Assembly (NCBI GenBank): GCA_902798975.1
Contig: CADBYT010000002.1
Coordinates: 1-64,000 of the forward strand
Direction of reading: 5' to 3'
Source of the DNA: an uncultured Bacteroidia bacterium
Lineage (GTDB): Bacteria; Bacteroidota; Bacteroidia; Bacteroidales; UBA932
DNA length: 64,000 nucleotides
The stretch's first letter is position 1; each line of letters opens with the position of its first letter. The translations under genes and the position numbers were made by a program. The notes below the pieces were generated by a model. That model searched no databases. It was not told the origin of the DNA and saw only the letters and a program-made list of their open reading frames with translations. This document shows positions 8,907-17,175 of the stretch, one piece after another.

Positions 8907-8910
8907 GATC

Positions 8911-9504
8911 ATGGATACGCTGCGCTTCCTGGATATTCTCGGATTCGTCGTCGGACTGGTTTACCTGATCCTCGAGTACAAGGCCAGCATCTGGCTCTGG
9001 CTGGCGAGCATCATCATGCCGGCCATCGACATGGTGCTCTACTACAAGGCCGGCCTCTACGCCGACTTCGGCATGGCCATCTACTACTGCCTGGCCGGCG
9101 TGTACGGTTACGCATCCTGGAAATGGTTCAAGCACGCGGAAACGCAGCAGCGCACCGAGCGCCCGATCACCCGATACAGGAAGCAGCACATCCTGCCCTC
9201 GCTGGCAGCGATGCTGCTGCTCTGGTTCGGCATCTGGTGGATCCTGACGCACTGGACGAACTCCACCGTGCCGGTGGCCGACGCCTTCACCACGGCCCTG
9301 AGTATCGTGGCCCTGTGGGCCCTGGCGCAGAAATATGCCGAGCAGTGGCTCCTGTGGCTGGTCGTGGACGTGGTCTGCTGCATCCTCTATGTCCGCAAAG
9401 GCATCCCCTTCAAGGCCGCGATCTATGGCCTCTACTGCGTCGTGGCGGTACTCGGCTACCGCAAGTGGCTGCGGATGATCAATCCCGGGGCAAGTCCGGA
9501 ATAA
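8911..9504 (+). CDS. pnuT: PnuC-family inner membrane transporter, probable thiamine permease PnuT
   Basis: 197 residues with about seven hydrophobic segments and the PnuC-type pattern of W, N/D and Y residues in helices (WLASIIMPAIDMVLYYKAGLYADF near 30, GMAIYYCLAGVYGYASW near 55-71). PnuC relatives move vitamins by facilitated diffusion followed by phosphorylation. The TPP riboswitch upstream of the operon favours thiamine over nicotinamide riboside. No thiamine pyrophosphokinase gene follows in the window, although that gene often completes this operon in Bacteroides. Confidence 0.85.
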   Translation: MDTLRFLDILGFVVGLVYLILEYKASIWLWLASIIMPAIDMVLYYKAGLYADFGMAIYYCLAGVYGYASWKWFKHAETQQRTERPITRYRKQHILPSLAAMLLLWFGIWWILTHWTNSTVPVADAFTTALSIVALWALAQKYAEQWLLWLVVDVVCCILYVRKGIPFKAAIYGLYCVVAVLGYRKWLRMINPGASPE

Positions 9505-9515
9505 CGAAAAATTTG

Positions 9516-9523
9516 TAATTTTG
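9516..9523 (+). promoter_or_regulatory. -7 box TAATTTTG before the GH3 gene
   Basis: Matches TAnnTTTG and ends 5 nt before the ATG at 9528. Transcription would start about at that ATG, so translation may instead begin at the in-frame ATG at 9555 (MSLREKVG). Confidence 0.45.
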
Positions 9524-9527
9524 GGAC

Positions 9528-10589
9528 ATGCTTTCAGAGAAGACACGCACGAACATGTCCCTTCGGGAAAAAGTCGGCCGCCTGTTCATCGTGCGGCCGG
9601 AGTCGCTCGAACCTGCTATCCGCTATGCTTCGGACGCAGAGTTGCCGCCATACCGGCTGCAGGAGGTCAGCGATGGCATGCGCCACCGCGCACAAGACTA
9701 TCCCGTCGGCGGCGTTCTGCTGTACGGGCACAATATCGCCGGGCCGGCGCAGCTGAAGCGCTTCATCCGGGAGCTGAAAACACTGCCCGGCAAGCCCCTT
9801 CTCTGCGTCGACGAGGAAGGAGGCCGTGTGAGTCGCGTCGCGAACAACGATGCCTTCGGTTTGCCGCGCTTCGAGAGCGCCGCGGCCCTGGCCGCAGCGG
9901 GCCCGGAAGCCACTTTCGCGGCCGCCCGCACCATCGGTCACTACCTGAAAGAATACGGCTTTGACATAGACTTCGCCCCCGTGGCGGACGTCAACACCAA
10001 TCCAAAGAACATCATCATCGGCACACGCGCATTCAGCGACGATCCCCTGCACGCCGCTCCGCTGGTGAGCGCCTACGTGCGCGGCCTGCAGGACGCCGGC
10101 GTGACCGCCTGCCTGAAGCATTTCCCGGGCCACGGGGATACGCTCGCGGATACGCACCTGGGTTTCGCGTTCACGCAAAAAACATGGCAGGAGATGGCCT
10201 CCTGCGAGATGATTCCCTTTGTCGAAGGAATCCGGGCAGGGGCGCGGCTCGTCATGGCCGCCCACATCGCCACCCCGGCGGTGACCGGAAACAAACAACC
10301 CGCCACGCTGTCTCCCGTCATCCTGACGGGGAAACTGCGCGGCGAGATGGGATTCGACGGCGTCATCATCACGGACGCCCTGGAAATGGGCGCCATCACA
10401 CGGCTCTACGGCAGCGGCGAGGCCGCTGTGCGGGCCCTGCAGGCAGGTGCGGACCTGTTGCTATGTCCGCTGGACCTCTGCGCCGCCTTCGATGCCGTCC
10501 TGGATGCCGTCCGCTCGGGCGTCCTGTCCGAGACGCGCCTGGACGAAAGCGTCCGGCGCATCCATCATCACTTACTCGATCTCGAATAG
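9528..10589 (+). CDS. Glycoside hydrolase family 3, NagZ-like beta-N-acetylhexosaminidase
   Basis: 353 residues, a single GH3 TIM-barrel without the C-terminal sandwich domain. Diagnostic motifs are KHFPGHGDTLADTHLG (about residues 197-212; this His/Asp loop carries the general acid-base in NagZ enzymes) and FDGVIITDALEMGA (about 277-290, catalytic Asp nucleophile in TDALEM). No signal peptide, so it probably acts in the cytoplasm on cell-wall muropeptide sugars during recycling. The start may be 9555 (see the promoter entry). It converges with, and overlaps by 18 bp, the STAS gene on the other strand. Confidence 0.88.
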   Translation: MLSEKTRTNMSLREKVGRLFIVRPESLEPAIRYASDAELPPYRLQEVSDGMRHRAQDYPVGGVLLYGHNIAGPAQLKRFIRELKTLPGKPLLCVDEEGGRVSRVANNDAFGLPRFESAAALAAAGPEATFAAARTIGHYLKEYGFDIDFAPVADVNTNPKNIIIGTRAFSDDPLHAAPLVSAYVRGLQDAGVTACLKHFPGHGDTLADTHLGFAFTQKTWQEMASCEMIPFVEGIRAGARLVMAAHIATPAVTGNKQPATLSPVILTGKLRGEMGFDGVIITDALEMGAITRLYGSGEAAVRALQAGADLLLCPLDLCAAFDAVLDAVRSGVLSETRLDESVRRIHHHLLDLE

Positions 10590-10874
10590 GTTCAGGAAAC
10601 CGGTCATCATGAAGACCTGGCGGATATCGTCGGAGATGTTCTTGACGATGATCTTGCCGCCCTGGCTGGCTGCCGCCTTGCGCAGGGACAGGAAGATACG
10701 CAGGCCGGAGCTGGAGATGTAGCTCATCTCCGTGCAGTCCAGCACGATGGTCCCGGAGGCGTTCGCCATGATAGGTTCAAGCTGTTCGGAAACTTCCTGG
10801 GATGCCGGAGTGTCGAGCCGGCCGACGAGCCGGACGTTGGTCACGGCGTTCTCTTTGTTGATAATTACTTCCAT
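10572..10874 (-). CDS. STAS-domain anti-anti-sigma-type protein
   Basis: 100 residues, one STAS domain. The switch region ISSSGLRIFLSLRK (about residues 53-66) has the serine that is phosphorylated in SpoIIAA/RsbV proteins. Last gene of a six-gene operon, 10 bp after the phosphatase/kinase fusion that should both dephosphorylate and phosphorylate it. In classical systems such a protein binds the anti-sigma kinase; Bacteroidota usually lack sigma-B, so the output partner here is unknown. Its 3' end overlaps the convergent GH3 gene by 18 bp. Confidence 0.92.
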   Translation of the reverse strand: MEVIINKENAVTNVRLVGRLDTPASQEVSEQLEPIMANASGTIVLDCTEMSYISSSGLRIFLSLRKAAASQGGKIIVKNISDDIRQVFMMTGFLNLFEIE

Positions 10875-10884
10875 ATTCTCAAAT

Positions 10885-13077
10885 TTATAATTTTTTGGTC
10901 ATTGAAAGGATATTCTTGCCATCGGTCCGCTGGTAGCTGACCGTGTCCATGATGTTGCGAACAAGGAAAATGCCAAGACCGCCGATCGGCCGGTCTTCCA
11001 CACCCAGCGAGATGTCCGCCTCCGGCGCGGCAGTCGGGTCAAAGGCCACGCCGCTGTCGCTGATAATGAATTCCAGGATATCCTTGCCCATGATGGCCTC
11101 AATGTCCACCAAACCGTCGGAACCTGCCGGATAGGCGTACAGGATGACATTGGTCACCGCCTCTTCCAACGCAAGATTCAGACTCATGGCAAGGCCCTGG
11201 TCGAGGCGCATCTCATTGGCGATGGTCTCGATGAAATCGGCCAGCTGCGGGATCTGCTGAATGTTGTTGTGCAGAATCAGGTGGCGTTCGGTTGCGTCCG
11301 GTTTCATATCGTTCAAATAATGGATAAACAGCATGGTTAAATCATCGCTTTGTTCGGCATCGCCCACGAAATCGGCAACCGCCTTCTCCATGGCTTTCAG
11401 ATGGCCCTGGGAATCGCGGCGCTCACGCAGGACGGAGATCATCCGGTCCTCGCCGAATTGCTCATGGGAGATATTCTCGGCCTCCGTCACACCGTCCGTA
11501 TACAGGAACAGGGCGTTGTCGCAGGCAAGATCCAGCTCCTGTTCCGGGAAGTGAACCCCTCCCATGACACCCAGGGGCAGGTTCGGCAGGACGGGAAGCA
11601 TCCGGACCTCGTCGGTGAAGATCAGTGGCGGGTTGTGACCCGCGTTGCAGTAGCGGAGGTGGCCGGTGGCCATATCCAGGATACCGCAGAAGAAGGTGAC
11701 GAACATGTCATTCTCGTTCATGTCCGACATGGCGTCGTTGATCAGGGTCACGATGCGCTGGGGGCTCTTCTCGTGGGACGCCACGGAGCGGAAGAGCGTA
11801 CGGGTGACGGACATGAGCAGGGAGGCAGGCACGCCCTTTCCGCTGACGTCTCCGATGCAGAAATAAAGCTTCTCTTCGCGGATGAAAAAGTCATAGAGGT
11901 CTCCGCCGACCGCCTTGGCCGGGACGATGGTCGCGGCCATATCGATGTCCTTCCGCTCCGGGAACGGCGGGAAAGTCTTGGGAATCATCGACATCTGGAT
12001 GTTGTGGCCGATGCTGAGCTCGTGCTCCATCCGTTCCTTTTTCTCATTGACTTCCGCATACTTGAGCTGGCTCCTTGCGGTCGCGGTGAGGATAAGGATC
12101 AGCATGCTCAGGCCCACCAGCATCAGGATTCCGACCAGCACGCCCATCCGGCGGATCTCACCGTAAATCTCACTGTCGGGAATGACGATGGCCATCGACC
12201 AGCCCGTCTTTTCCACCGGACCGTAGAAGACAGAGGTACGCTCCCGCCTGCGCTGGCCCAGCACCAGGTTGCCGGATTTGCCATTGAGCATGGCGGCGGC
12301 CAGGATATTGAAGTTGGCCGTATCTCTCGCCCCTTTCGCATAGTCCTGGATGGAACGCTGCATGTTGAATTCCTCCACGGGACTGACCATGATCGTGCCC
12401 TCCCGGCTGATCATGACGCTGAAAGCGTTGGGATAGACCCGAACGCTGCCGACCAGATCGGTAAGCCAGTCCAGCGACACATCGGCCGTGAGCACGGCGG
12501 CAATGCGTCCGCTTTCGTCCGTGACGGGCACGGAATAGGTCGTCATCAGGACGTTGCCGCCACCGGTATCCACATACGGCTCGGACCAGTATCCGATGCC
12601 GTAGTTGAGCGGCTCGGTAAACCATTCCTGGGAAGGATAGTCATATTCTTCCGTTGCCAGGCTCTTTATCTCGATGTCCCCCTCCGGGGAGCGGCACACA
12701 TAAGGAGAGAAGAGCGGATGATTCTTGTCGTAGCCGGGCACCAGCGCGAAGGTGGATCCCATCACAGAAGGGTTCTCCTCCACGATGCGCCGCGACACGA
12801 CGACCAGGCTGTCAGGATAGTCCAGGCACCAGCGGGCAATCCAGATGCTGTTGTGCACGGCCGCCTCGGCCTGGTCCACGACGTCCATGATCTGGTTGCG
12901 CGTGGCCCGCAACTCACTTTCCGCCCGCTGGGAGGCCTCCCGTTTGAGCATACGCTGCGAGGAAACGTACTGGATGAGCGTCGTCGCCTCCAGCGTCGCT
13001 GCAGCCACGAGCACCAGCAAAAGGCCCGTTCCGCGGGATTTCTTGACTACAGTTTTGATATTATCGTTCAAAGCCAT
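10885..13077 (-). CDS. Sensor-PP2C phosphatase-HATPase fusion (RsbU/RsbW-like partner switch)
   Basis: 730 residues in one chain. TM1 about 17-36; extracytoplasmic dCache-like sensor about 40-310 (PYVDTGGGNVLMTTYSVPV and VLTADVSLDWL are Cache features); TM2 about 312-338; SpoIIE/PP2C phosphatase about 365-570 (metal-binding GGDLYDFF and IGDVSGKGVPASLLMS, DGVTEAEN); and a C-terminal HATPase of the anti-sigma-kinase type about 590-730 (EEAVTNVILYAYP, GGLGIFLVRNIMD). It thus joins the activities of RsbU and RsbW, which act in opposite directions on a STAS protein; the STAS gene lies 10 bp downstream. The start is 8 bp after the antiporter stop. Confidence 0.93.
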   Translation of the reverse strand: MALNDNIKTVVKKSRGTGLLLVLVAAATLEATTLIQYVSSQRMLKREASQRAESELRATRNQIMDVVDQAEAAVHNSIWIARWCLDYPDSLVVVSRRIVEENPSVMGSTFALVPGYDKNHPLFSPYVCRSPEGDIEIKSLATEEYDYPSQEWFTEPLNYGIGYWSEPYVDTGGGNVLMTTYSVPVTDESGRIAAVLTADVSLDWLTDLVGSVRVYPNAFSVMISREGTIMVSPVEEFNMQRSIQDYAKGARDTANFNILAAAMLNGKSGNLVLGQRRRERTSVFYGPVEKTGWSMAIVIPDSEIYGEIRRMGVLVGILMLVGLSMLILILTATARSQLKYAEVNEKKERMEHELSIGHNIQMSMIPKTFPPFPERKDIDMAATIVPAKAVGGDLYDFFIREEKLYFCIGDVSGKGVPASLLMSVTRTLFRSVASHEKSPQRIVTLINDAMSDMNENDMFVTFFCGILDMATGHLRYCNAGHNPPLIFTDEVRMLPVLPNLPLGVMGGVHFPEQELDLACDNALFLYTDGVTEAENISHEQFGEDRMISVLRERRDSQGHLKAMEKAVADFVGDAEQSDDLTMLFIHYLNDMKPDATERHLILHNNIQQIPQLADFIETIANEMRLDQGLAMSLNLALEEAVTNVILYAYPAGSDGLVDIEAIMGKDILEFIISDSGVAFDPTAAPEADISLGVEDRPIGGLGIFLVRNIMDTVSYQRTDGKNILSMTKKL

Positions 13078-13084
13078 ATCTCGA

Positions 13085-14590
13085 TCAGTCTTCGGTGTCT
13101 CCCATCAGGATCACCAGGTTATCGCCCACTTTCAGTTCCAGACTGCCATGCGGGACGATGAATTTGCCCTGGCGCCGGACCATGATGACCCGGATGCCAT
13201 GCGGCAGGTGCAGGTCGCGCAGCGTCGGTCCCCGGACCAGGTCCTCTTCGGACACGATGTGGTCGCGCAACATGCCCATCTCTTCGGGAATCTCCATGCC
13301 GAAGGATTCCACTTCCGGATCATCCTCGATACAGAGGTCCAATTTGCGTGCCACCGGTACCAGCGAGGTCCCCTGGACCAGCAGCGAGAGCAGCGCGATG
13401 CAGAATACGATGTTGAATATCTCCGTTCCGCCCTCGACGCCGCTCAGCACCGTACACATGGCGAAGAGGATGGGACCGGCTCCCTTCATGCCCGCCCAGG
13501 AGATATACGTGCGGGCCCGGAACGACGGGCGCCGGAACGGGAGCAGGCTGAGGAAAACACCCAGCGGACGGCCCACGAAGATGATGAACATGCCAAGCAA
13601 CAGGGCCGGCAGCATCACCGCCGGCATGTGCGTAGGCCGGGCCAGCAGACCCAGGAGCAGGAACATCAGCAACTGGGCCAGCCAGGTTATGCTCTCGAAG
13701 AATTTCTCGACATCCTTCTTGAAGGGGAAATCCTTCATGTTGCCGATGATGATGGCCGCCACGTACAGCGCCATCAGCCCGTTGCCCCCGACCATCGAAG
13801 CCAGGCCGTTGGCCAGCAGGGCGAGCGTCAGAATCAGGATGGAATAGAGCGGGCCGCTCTCCAGGCTGATTTTCTTGATCAGCCAGCGGGCGCCGAAACC
13901 GACGCCGAAACCGACACCGATGCCGGCAGCGACCTGCCATACCAGCGTGAGGAACACCAGCAGGCCCCCGACGAACGGGGAACTGCCCTCCAGGCCAATC
14001 TTCCCGGCGTCCGTCATGATCTTCACCAGGATGAGCGTCAGGGAATATGCCGTCGGGTCGTTGCTTCCGGATTCCAGTTCCAGCATCGGATCGAGGTTCT
14101 CCCGCAGAGACAGGCGCTTGCTGCGCAGGACCGAGAAGACGGAAGGCGAATCGGTGGAAGACAACACGGCGGCGACCAGGAAACAGCCCAGCAGCGACTT
14201 CCCGGCTTCGCCGATATGGTCCCCCAGAACGAAACGGGCGAAGAGGCCGGTGGTGAGTACCGTCACGGCCAGGCCGACTGTCGAAAGCATGAGTCCCCTG
14301 CCCATCACGGGGCGGGTTTCCTTCAGGGAGGTCTCGAGGCCTCCGGACAGGAGGATGATCGTGATGCCGAGGTGGCCGAGGAATTCCGCCAGCTCGTGGT
14401 CCGCAATCTCGACGCCGAGTCCGTCCGGGCCGGCCAGCATTCCGATGATAAGGAACAGGAGCATACCGGGCACACCGTACTTTGCGCCAAGCCGCGAAAT
14501 GATGATGGCGAAAAGAACCAGCACGGACAGGAGCAGAAGGATGTTTCCTGTTCCGAGATGGATGGCGATGGCGGGCACGACGGAGAGCAT
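13085..14590 (-). CDS. K+/H+ antiporter, NhaP2-like, with C-terminal TrkA-C domain
   Basis: 501 residues. About twelve membrane helices up to residue 395; the ion-site motifs AAVLSSTDSPSVFSVLR (about 138-154) and LELESGSNDPTA (about 170-181) are those of CPA1 NhaP2/YcgO antiporters. The C-terminus (about 415-501) is a TrkA-C regulatory domain (LRDLHLPHGIRVIMVRRQG, LKVGDNLVILMG) that usually binds a small ligand. Fourth gene of the alarmone/partner-switch operon, so ion efflux may be an output of, or input to, that regulation; this is inference from context. Confidence 0.9.
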   Translation of the reverse strand: MLSVVPAIAIHLGTGNILLLLSVLVLFAIIISRLGAKYGVPGMLLFLIIGMLAGPDGLGVEIADHELAEFLGHLGITIILLSGGLETSLKETRPVMGRGLMLSTVGLAVTVLTTGLFARFVLGDHIGEAGKSLLGCFLVAAVLSSTDSPSVFSVLRSKRLSLRENLDPMLELESGSNDPTAYSLTLILVKIMTDAGKIGLEGSSPFVGGLLVFLTLVWQVAAGIGVGFGVGFGARWLIKKISLESGPLYSILILTLALLANGLASMVGGNGLMALYVAAIIIGNMKDFPFKKDVEKFFESITWLAQLLMFLLLGLLARPTHMPAVMLPALLLGMFIIFVGRPLGVFLSLLPFRRPSFRARTYISWAGMKGAGPILFAMCTVLSGVEGGTEIFNIVFCIALLSLLVQGTSLVPVARKLDLCIEDDPEVESFGMEIPEEMGMLRDHIVSEEDLVRGPTLRDLHLPHGIRVIMVRRQGKFIVPHGSLELKVGDNLVILMGDTED

Positions 14591-14599
14591 GCGCAGATT

Positions 14600-15433
14600 C
14601 TATTTGAGGATCGGTATCAGTTTCTCACGGAATTCCGGCATGGGGCGCTTGGTATCCCGTTCGACGATGAGGGTCTTGATGCCGGCATAGGGGCCCACCT
14701 CTTCTTCGATGTCCTTCAGGGGCCGGTCCGCGCCGAAATAGGACGCCGCGAAACACTCCCAGAAACGGGTCGAAAGCGCCTTGGGCATATGGAACGCGTC
14801 GAGGATGAACGCCTCCTCGCTGAGGACGCAGCACAGGTACACCATGCACACGTCGAAGCGGTTGTAGCCATAACTGAAGTCGCCCAGGTCGATGAAATAG
14901 CGCTTGTCACCCACGAAGATGGCATTGCCGAACTGCAGGTCGCCATGGACGGCCATATCCGTGTCGGGCGCATCTGAAATGAAGCGGACAAGCTTGTCTT
15001 TCTCCTGGACGGTAAAGAAGGGATTCTCCTCCAGAAGACGGAGGTAACGGTCCTTCACGTTCTCGAAGATCTTCGTATCCACATGCGTGGCGTGCAGTTT
15101 CAGACACATATCCGCGAATTCGGCGGCGTATTCCTGCACCCGGCCGGGCTCCTGGCTCACGGCGCGCGCATAGGATTTCTTGCCGACAATGCGGTGGAAA
15201 CGGATGCCGTAACGGCCGTCTTCCGTGACCACGTACTCCCCGGGCTCCGGGGTCGGAATCCCCGCTTCGAACACCTTGCGGGCCAGTATCATCTCGTCCA
15301 GCGGCTGCCGGATCTTGCCGGGATGGTACAGCTTCAGCATCACCGTAGGGTCGGTCCTGTGGTCGTAACTCTCGCCGTTGGCACCACCCCCGGACAGCAC
15401 ATAATCATCCAGGGAAATCTTGATAGCATCCAT
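14600..15433 (-). CDS. Aminoglycoside/choline-kinase-fold phosphotransferase, substrate unknown
   Basis: 277 residues from the ATG at 15433, one base after the stop of the upstream HD gene; a longer start at 15454 would overlap it and is less likely. Kinase-fold motifs: Lys in PTVMLKLYHPG (about 29-39), the catalytic loop VHGDLQFGN (about 174-182, HGDxxxxN) and the metal-binding FIDLGDFSYG (about 189-198). It resembles the small bacterial phosphotransferase group related to APH and choline kinase. The position between an alarmone hydrolase and an antiporter is not typical of resistance genes and hints at a regulatory or nucleotide-metabolism role. Function not known. Confidence 0.8.
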   Translation of the reverse strand: MDAIKISLDDYVLSGGGANGESYDHRTDPTVMLKLYHPGKIRQPLDEMILARKVFEAGIPTPEPGEYVVTEDGRYGIRFHRIVGKKSYARAVSQEPGRVQEYAAEFADMCLKLHATHVDTKIFENVKDRYLRLLEENPFFTVQEKDKLVRFISDAPDTDMAVHGDLQFGNAIFVGDKRYFIDLGDFSYGYNRFDVCMVYLCCVLSEEAFILDAFHMPKALSTRFWECFAASYFGADRPLKDIEEEVGPYAGIKTLIVERDTKRPMPEFREKLIPILK

Positions 15434-15434
15434 A

Positions 15435-16013
15435 TTATTTTCCGAAAACTTCATTGATCAAACTTTCAAATTCCTGGAACGCGAACGTGTCCTGCAACTC
15501 CCGCAGGGAATCCGCCAGGCACCGGTAATGCCACTCGTGGTCTTTCGGATCCTTGGCGTGGAAGATGTTCCAGAGGGCATCTCCCTGCACGGCATAGTCG
15601 CGTGCGATGGCGCGCATGTTGGACAGTTTGTCGCCCAGCGCCACCATTTTGGCGTCGTGCGGTGCACGGGCCAGGCGGTCGATTGCCGCCTGCTTGCGGG
15701 CATGCCAGCTGTCCTCCTCGCTGACGCCCTCCACGAAGGCGTCGCTCTCGGCGGCCACCAGGCTGGCGATGCGGTCGCCGAATTCAGCGCGGAGCTGCTC
15801 CACGGTCACGTCGGTGTCCTCCACCGTGTCGTGCAGCGCCGCGGCGGCCAGCAGTTCCTGGTCCGGCGTCATCGTGGCCACGATCTCCATCGCCTCCATC
15901 GGATGGACGATATAGGGAAAACCCTTGCCGCGACGCTCCGTCCCGGCGTGGGCGCGGACCGCAAAGTTGATCGCGCGGTCCAGCAGTTCTGTATTCAGTG
16001 CTTTGTTTGCCAT
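15435..16013 (-). CDS. HD-domain alarmone hydrolase (SpoT/MESH1-like)
   Basis: 192 residues forming one HD phosphohydrolase domain. Metal-site motifs typical of SpoT and MESH1 are visible: HAGTERRGKGFPYIVHPME (about 21-39), AALHDTVEDT (about 64-73, the HD pair) and LGDKLSNMRAI (about 136-146). There is no synthetase or TGS/ACT region. The RelA-type synthetase is encoded separately 3 bp upstream, so this looks like a split pair: one enzyme making and one removing pppGpp-like nucleotides. Product specificity ((p)ppGpp or (pp)pApp) cannot be read from sequence. Confidence 0.88.
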   Translation of the reverse strand: MANKALNTELLDRAINFAVRAHAGTERRGKGFPYIVHPMEAMEIVATMTPDQELLAAAALHDTVEDTDVTVEQLRAEFGDRIASLVAAESDAFVEGVSEEDSWHARKQAAIDRLARAPHDAKMVALGDKLSNMRAIARDYAVQGDALWNIFHAKDPKDHEWHYRCLADSLRELQDTFAFQEFESLINEVFGK

Positions 16014-16016
16014 TGT

Positions 16017-17078
16017 TTACTTCTGGTTCATAAAAGGTAAATCCTGCGCCTGCCGGGTCAGGAATTCAGCCATCATTTCATTGCTCTCCGAAGGCCCGTT
16101 GAGCAGGTCGAACATGCTGCGGATGCCAGCCCGGCCGCCGCCGCGCTTGAGGATGGCGGCAATGCAGACGTCCTGCGGGGCCAGGGATGAGGAGATGATG
16201 TCCAGGTCCGTCAGGCCAATCTGGTAGCAGGCGATCTGGTAGGCGCCCTCGCCGTAGTCCTTGATCATCTTGGACACGTCTCCGAGCGTATGGCACTCCA
16301 GCATCTTGAAAACTGCCAGGTACGGCATCAGCGGCACATCCTGGATCTCGGCCTGGTTCACGGAGGCGATGCGGCGGTTCAGGACATCGAAAGGCTTCAG
16401 CTCGAGGAAACTCCGGAAGGTGTCGCCGTCCAGCGGGGCGTCATCCAGGTTGCCGGAAGCGACCAGGGCACGCACCCGGCGCCGGTAGTCGGTCAGCTCG
16501 CTGCGGATGAGGCTGAACTGCTCGTCCACGAGCTCCAGCATACCAGCCAGGCGGCTGAGGTTGCGCAAATACACCTTCGGGACCTCCACGCCGCTCTTGT
16601 AGCCGGTGTCGTGGTTCATATTCGCCCAGGCATGCTGCAGGACCGTGCGCATCTGGATCTCGAAACGGTACGGGAATCCTTCTTTCGAGCAGATGTAGTG
16701 CAGGGAAAGGTAACCAAAACTGTCGATCTCATGGATCTTCCGCTTGTCCACGGAATTGTCCCAGTCCACCACAAACAGGCGCTCCACGGCCGAAGCGACC
16801 TTGTCGACGTCGTCCGTATAAAACGTGATCACGCGAAGACCGATGATATCGGTGATGTCCGCCAGGCTCTTGTATTTGCCGCCTTTAAGCTCAAGTTTGC
16901 CGGCCAGGGAATTCTCCGTCTTGACACGGTACTCGATCGCAGCCACCAGCAGCCCCGCCTGTTCGAAGGTGCTTTTCAGGGTGTTGTACACTTCCTTGGC
17001 GACAGCCTTGCACTGCGGGAGGGCGTCCCGGTACTCCTGGAGAATGGCTTCGCAATGTGCGTCGAGATGTCTGTCCAT
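16017..17078 (-). CDS. Stand-alone RelA/SpoT-type nucleotide pyrophosphokinase with a long C-terminal region
   Basis: 353 residues. The RelA_SpoT fold covers about 20-195: RVKTENSLAGKLELKGGKY (about 47-65), ADITDIIGLRVITFY (about 69-83, catalytic Asp), FGYLSLHYI (about 115-123) and FEIQMRTVLQHAWANMNHDTGY (about 134-155). The C-terminal 150 residues are helical and show no HD, TGS or ACT domain; this part is unassigned. First gene of the minus-strand operon, preceded by a TAAATTTG promoter box at 17107-17114. Canonical Rel/SpoT proteins are over 700 residues, so this is a small-alarmone-synthetase-type enzyme. Confidence 0.88.
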   Translation of the reverse strand: MDRHLDAHCEAILQEYRDALPQCKAVAKEVYNTLKSTFEQAGLLVAAIEYRVKTENSLAGKLELKGGKYKSLADITDIIGLRVITFYTDDVDKVASAVERLFVVDWDNSVDKRKIHEIDSFGYLSLHYICSKEGFPYRFEIQMRTVLQHAWANMNHDTGYKSGVEVPKVYLRNLSRLAGMLELVDEQFSLIRSELTDYRRRVRALVASGNLDDAPLDGDTFRSFLELKPFDVLNRRIASVNQAEIQDVPLMPYLAVFKMLECHTLGDVSKMIKDYGEGAYQIACYQIGLTDLDIISSSLAPQDVCIAAILKRGGGRAGIRSMFDLLNGPSESNEMMAEFLTRQAQDLPFMNQK

Positions 17079-17106
17079 TGGTCTATCAGCTTGTGGTAAA
17101 TCCTTA

Positions 17107-17114
17107 CAAATTTA
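17107..17114 (-). promoter_or_regulatory. -7 box TAAATTTG for the alarmone/partner-switch operon
   Basis: Minus-strand match to TAnnTTTG, giving a leader of about 25 nt before the ATG at 17078. The box for the divergent Hdr-like operon is 47 bp away. Confidence 0.5.
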
Positions 17115-17161
17115 CTCTTTTTTTGCTTTATTCCTACTCCCCGTTTTTATCTTTTTTTTCG

Positions 17162-17169
17162 TACCTTTG
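17162..17169 (+). promoter_or_regulatory. -7 box TACCTTTG for the Hdr-like operon
   Basis: Exact TAnnTTTG match ending 7 nt before the ATG at 17176. The mRNA is predicted to be leaderless or nearly so. Confidence 0.55.
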
Positions 17170-17175
17170 TATTCT

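Noticed and set aside
8911-9504. Nicotinamide mononucleotide transporter PnuC
   Set aside because: The fold is PnuC-like, but the TPP riboswitch on the operon points to thiamine.
14600-15433. Aminoglycoside resistance gene
   Set aside because: Kinase-fold motifs fit, but context and sequence match the general small phosphotransferase group, so resistance cannot be claimed.
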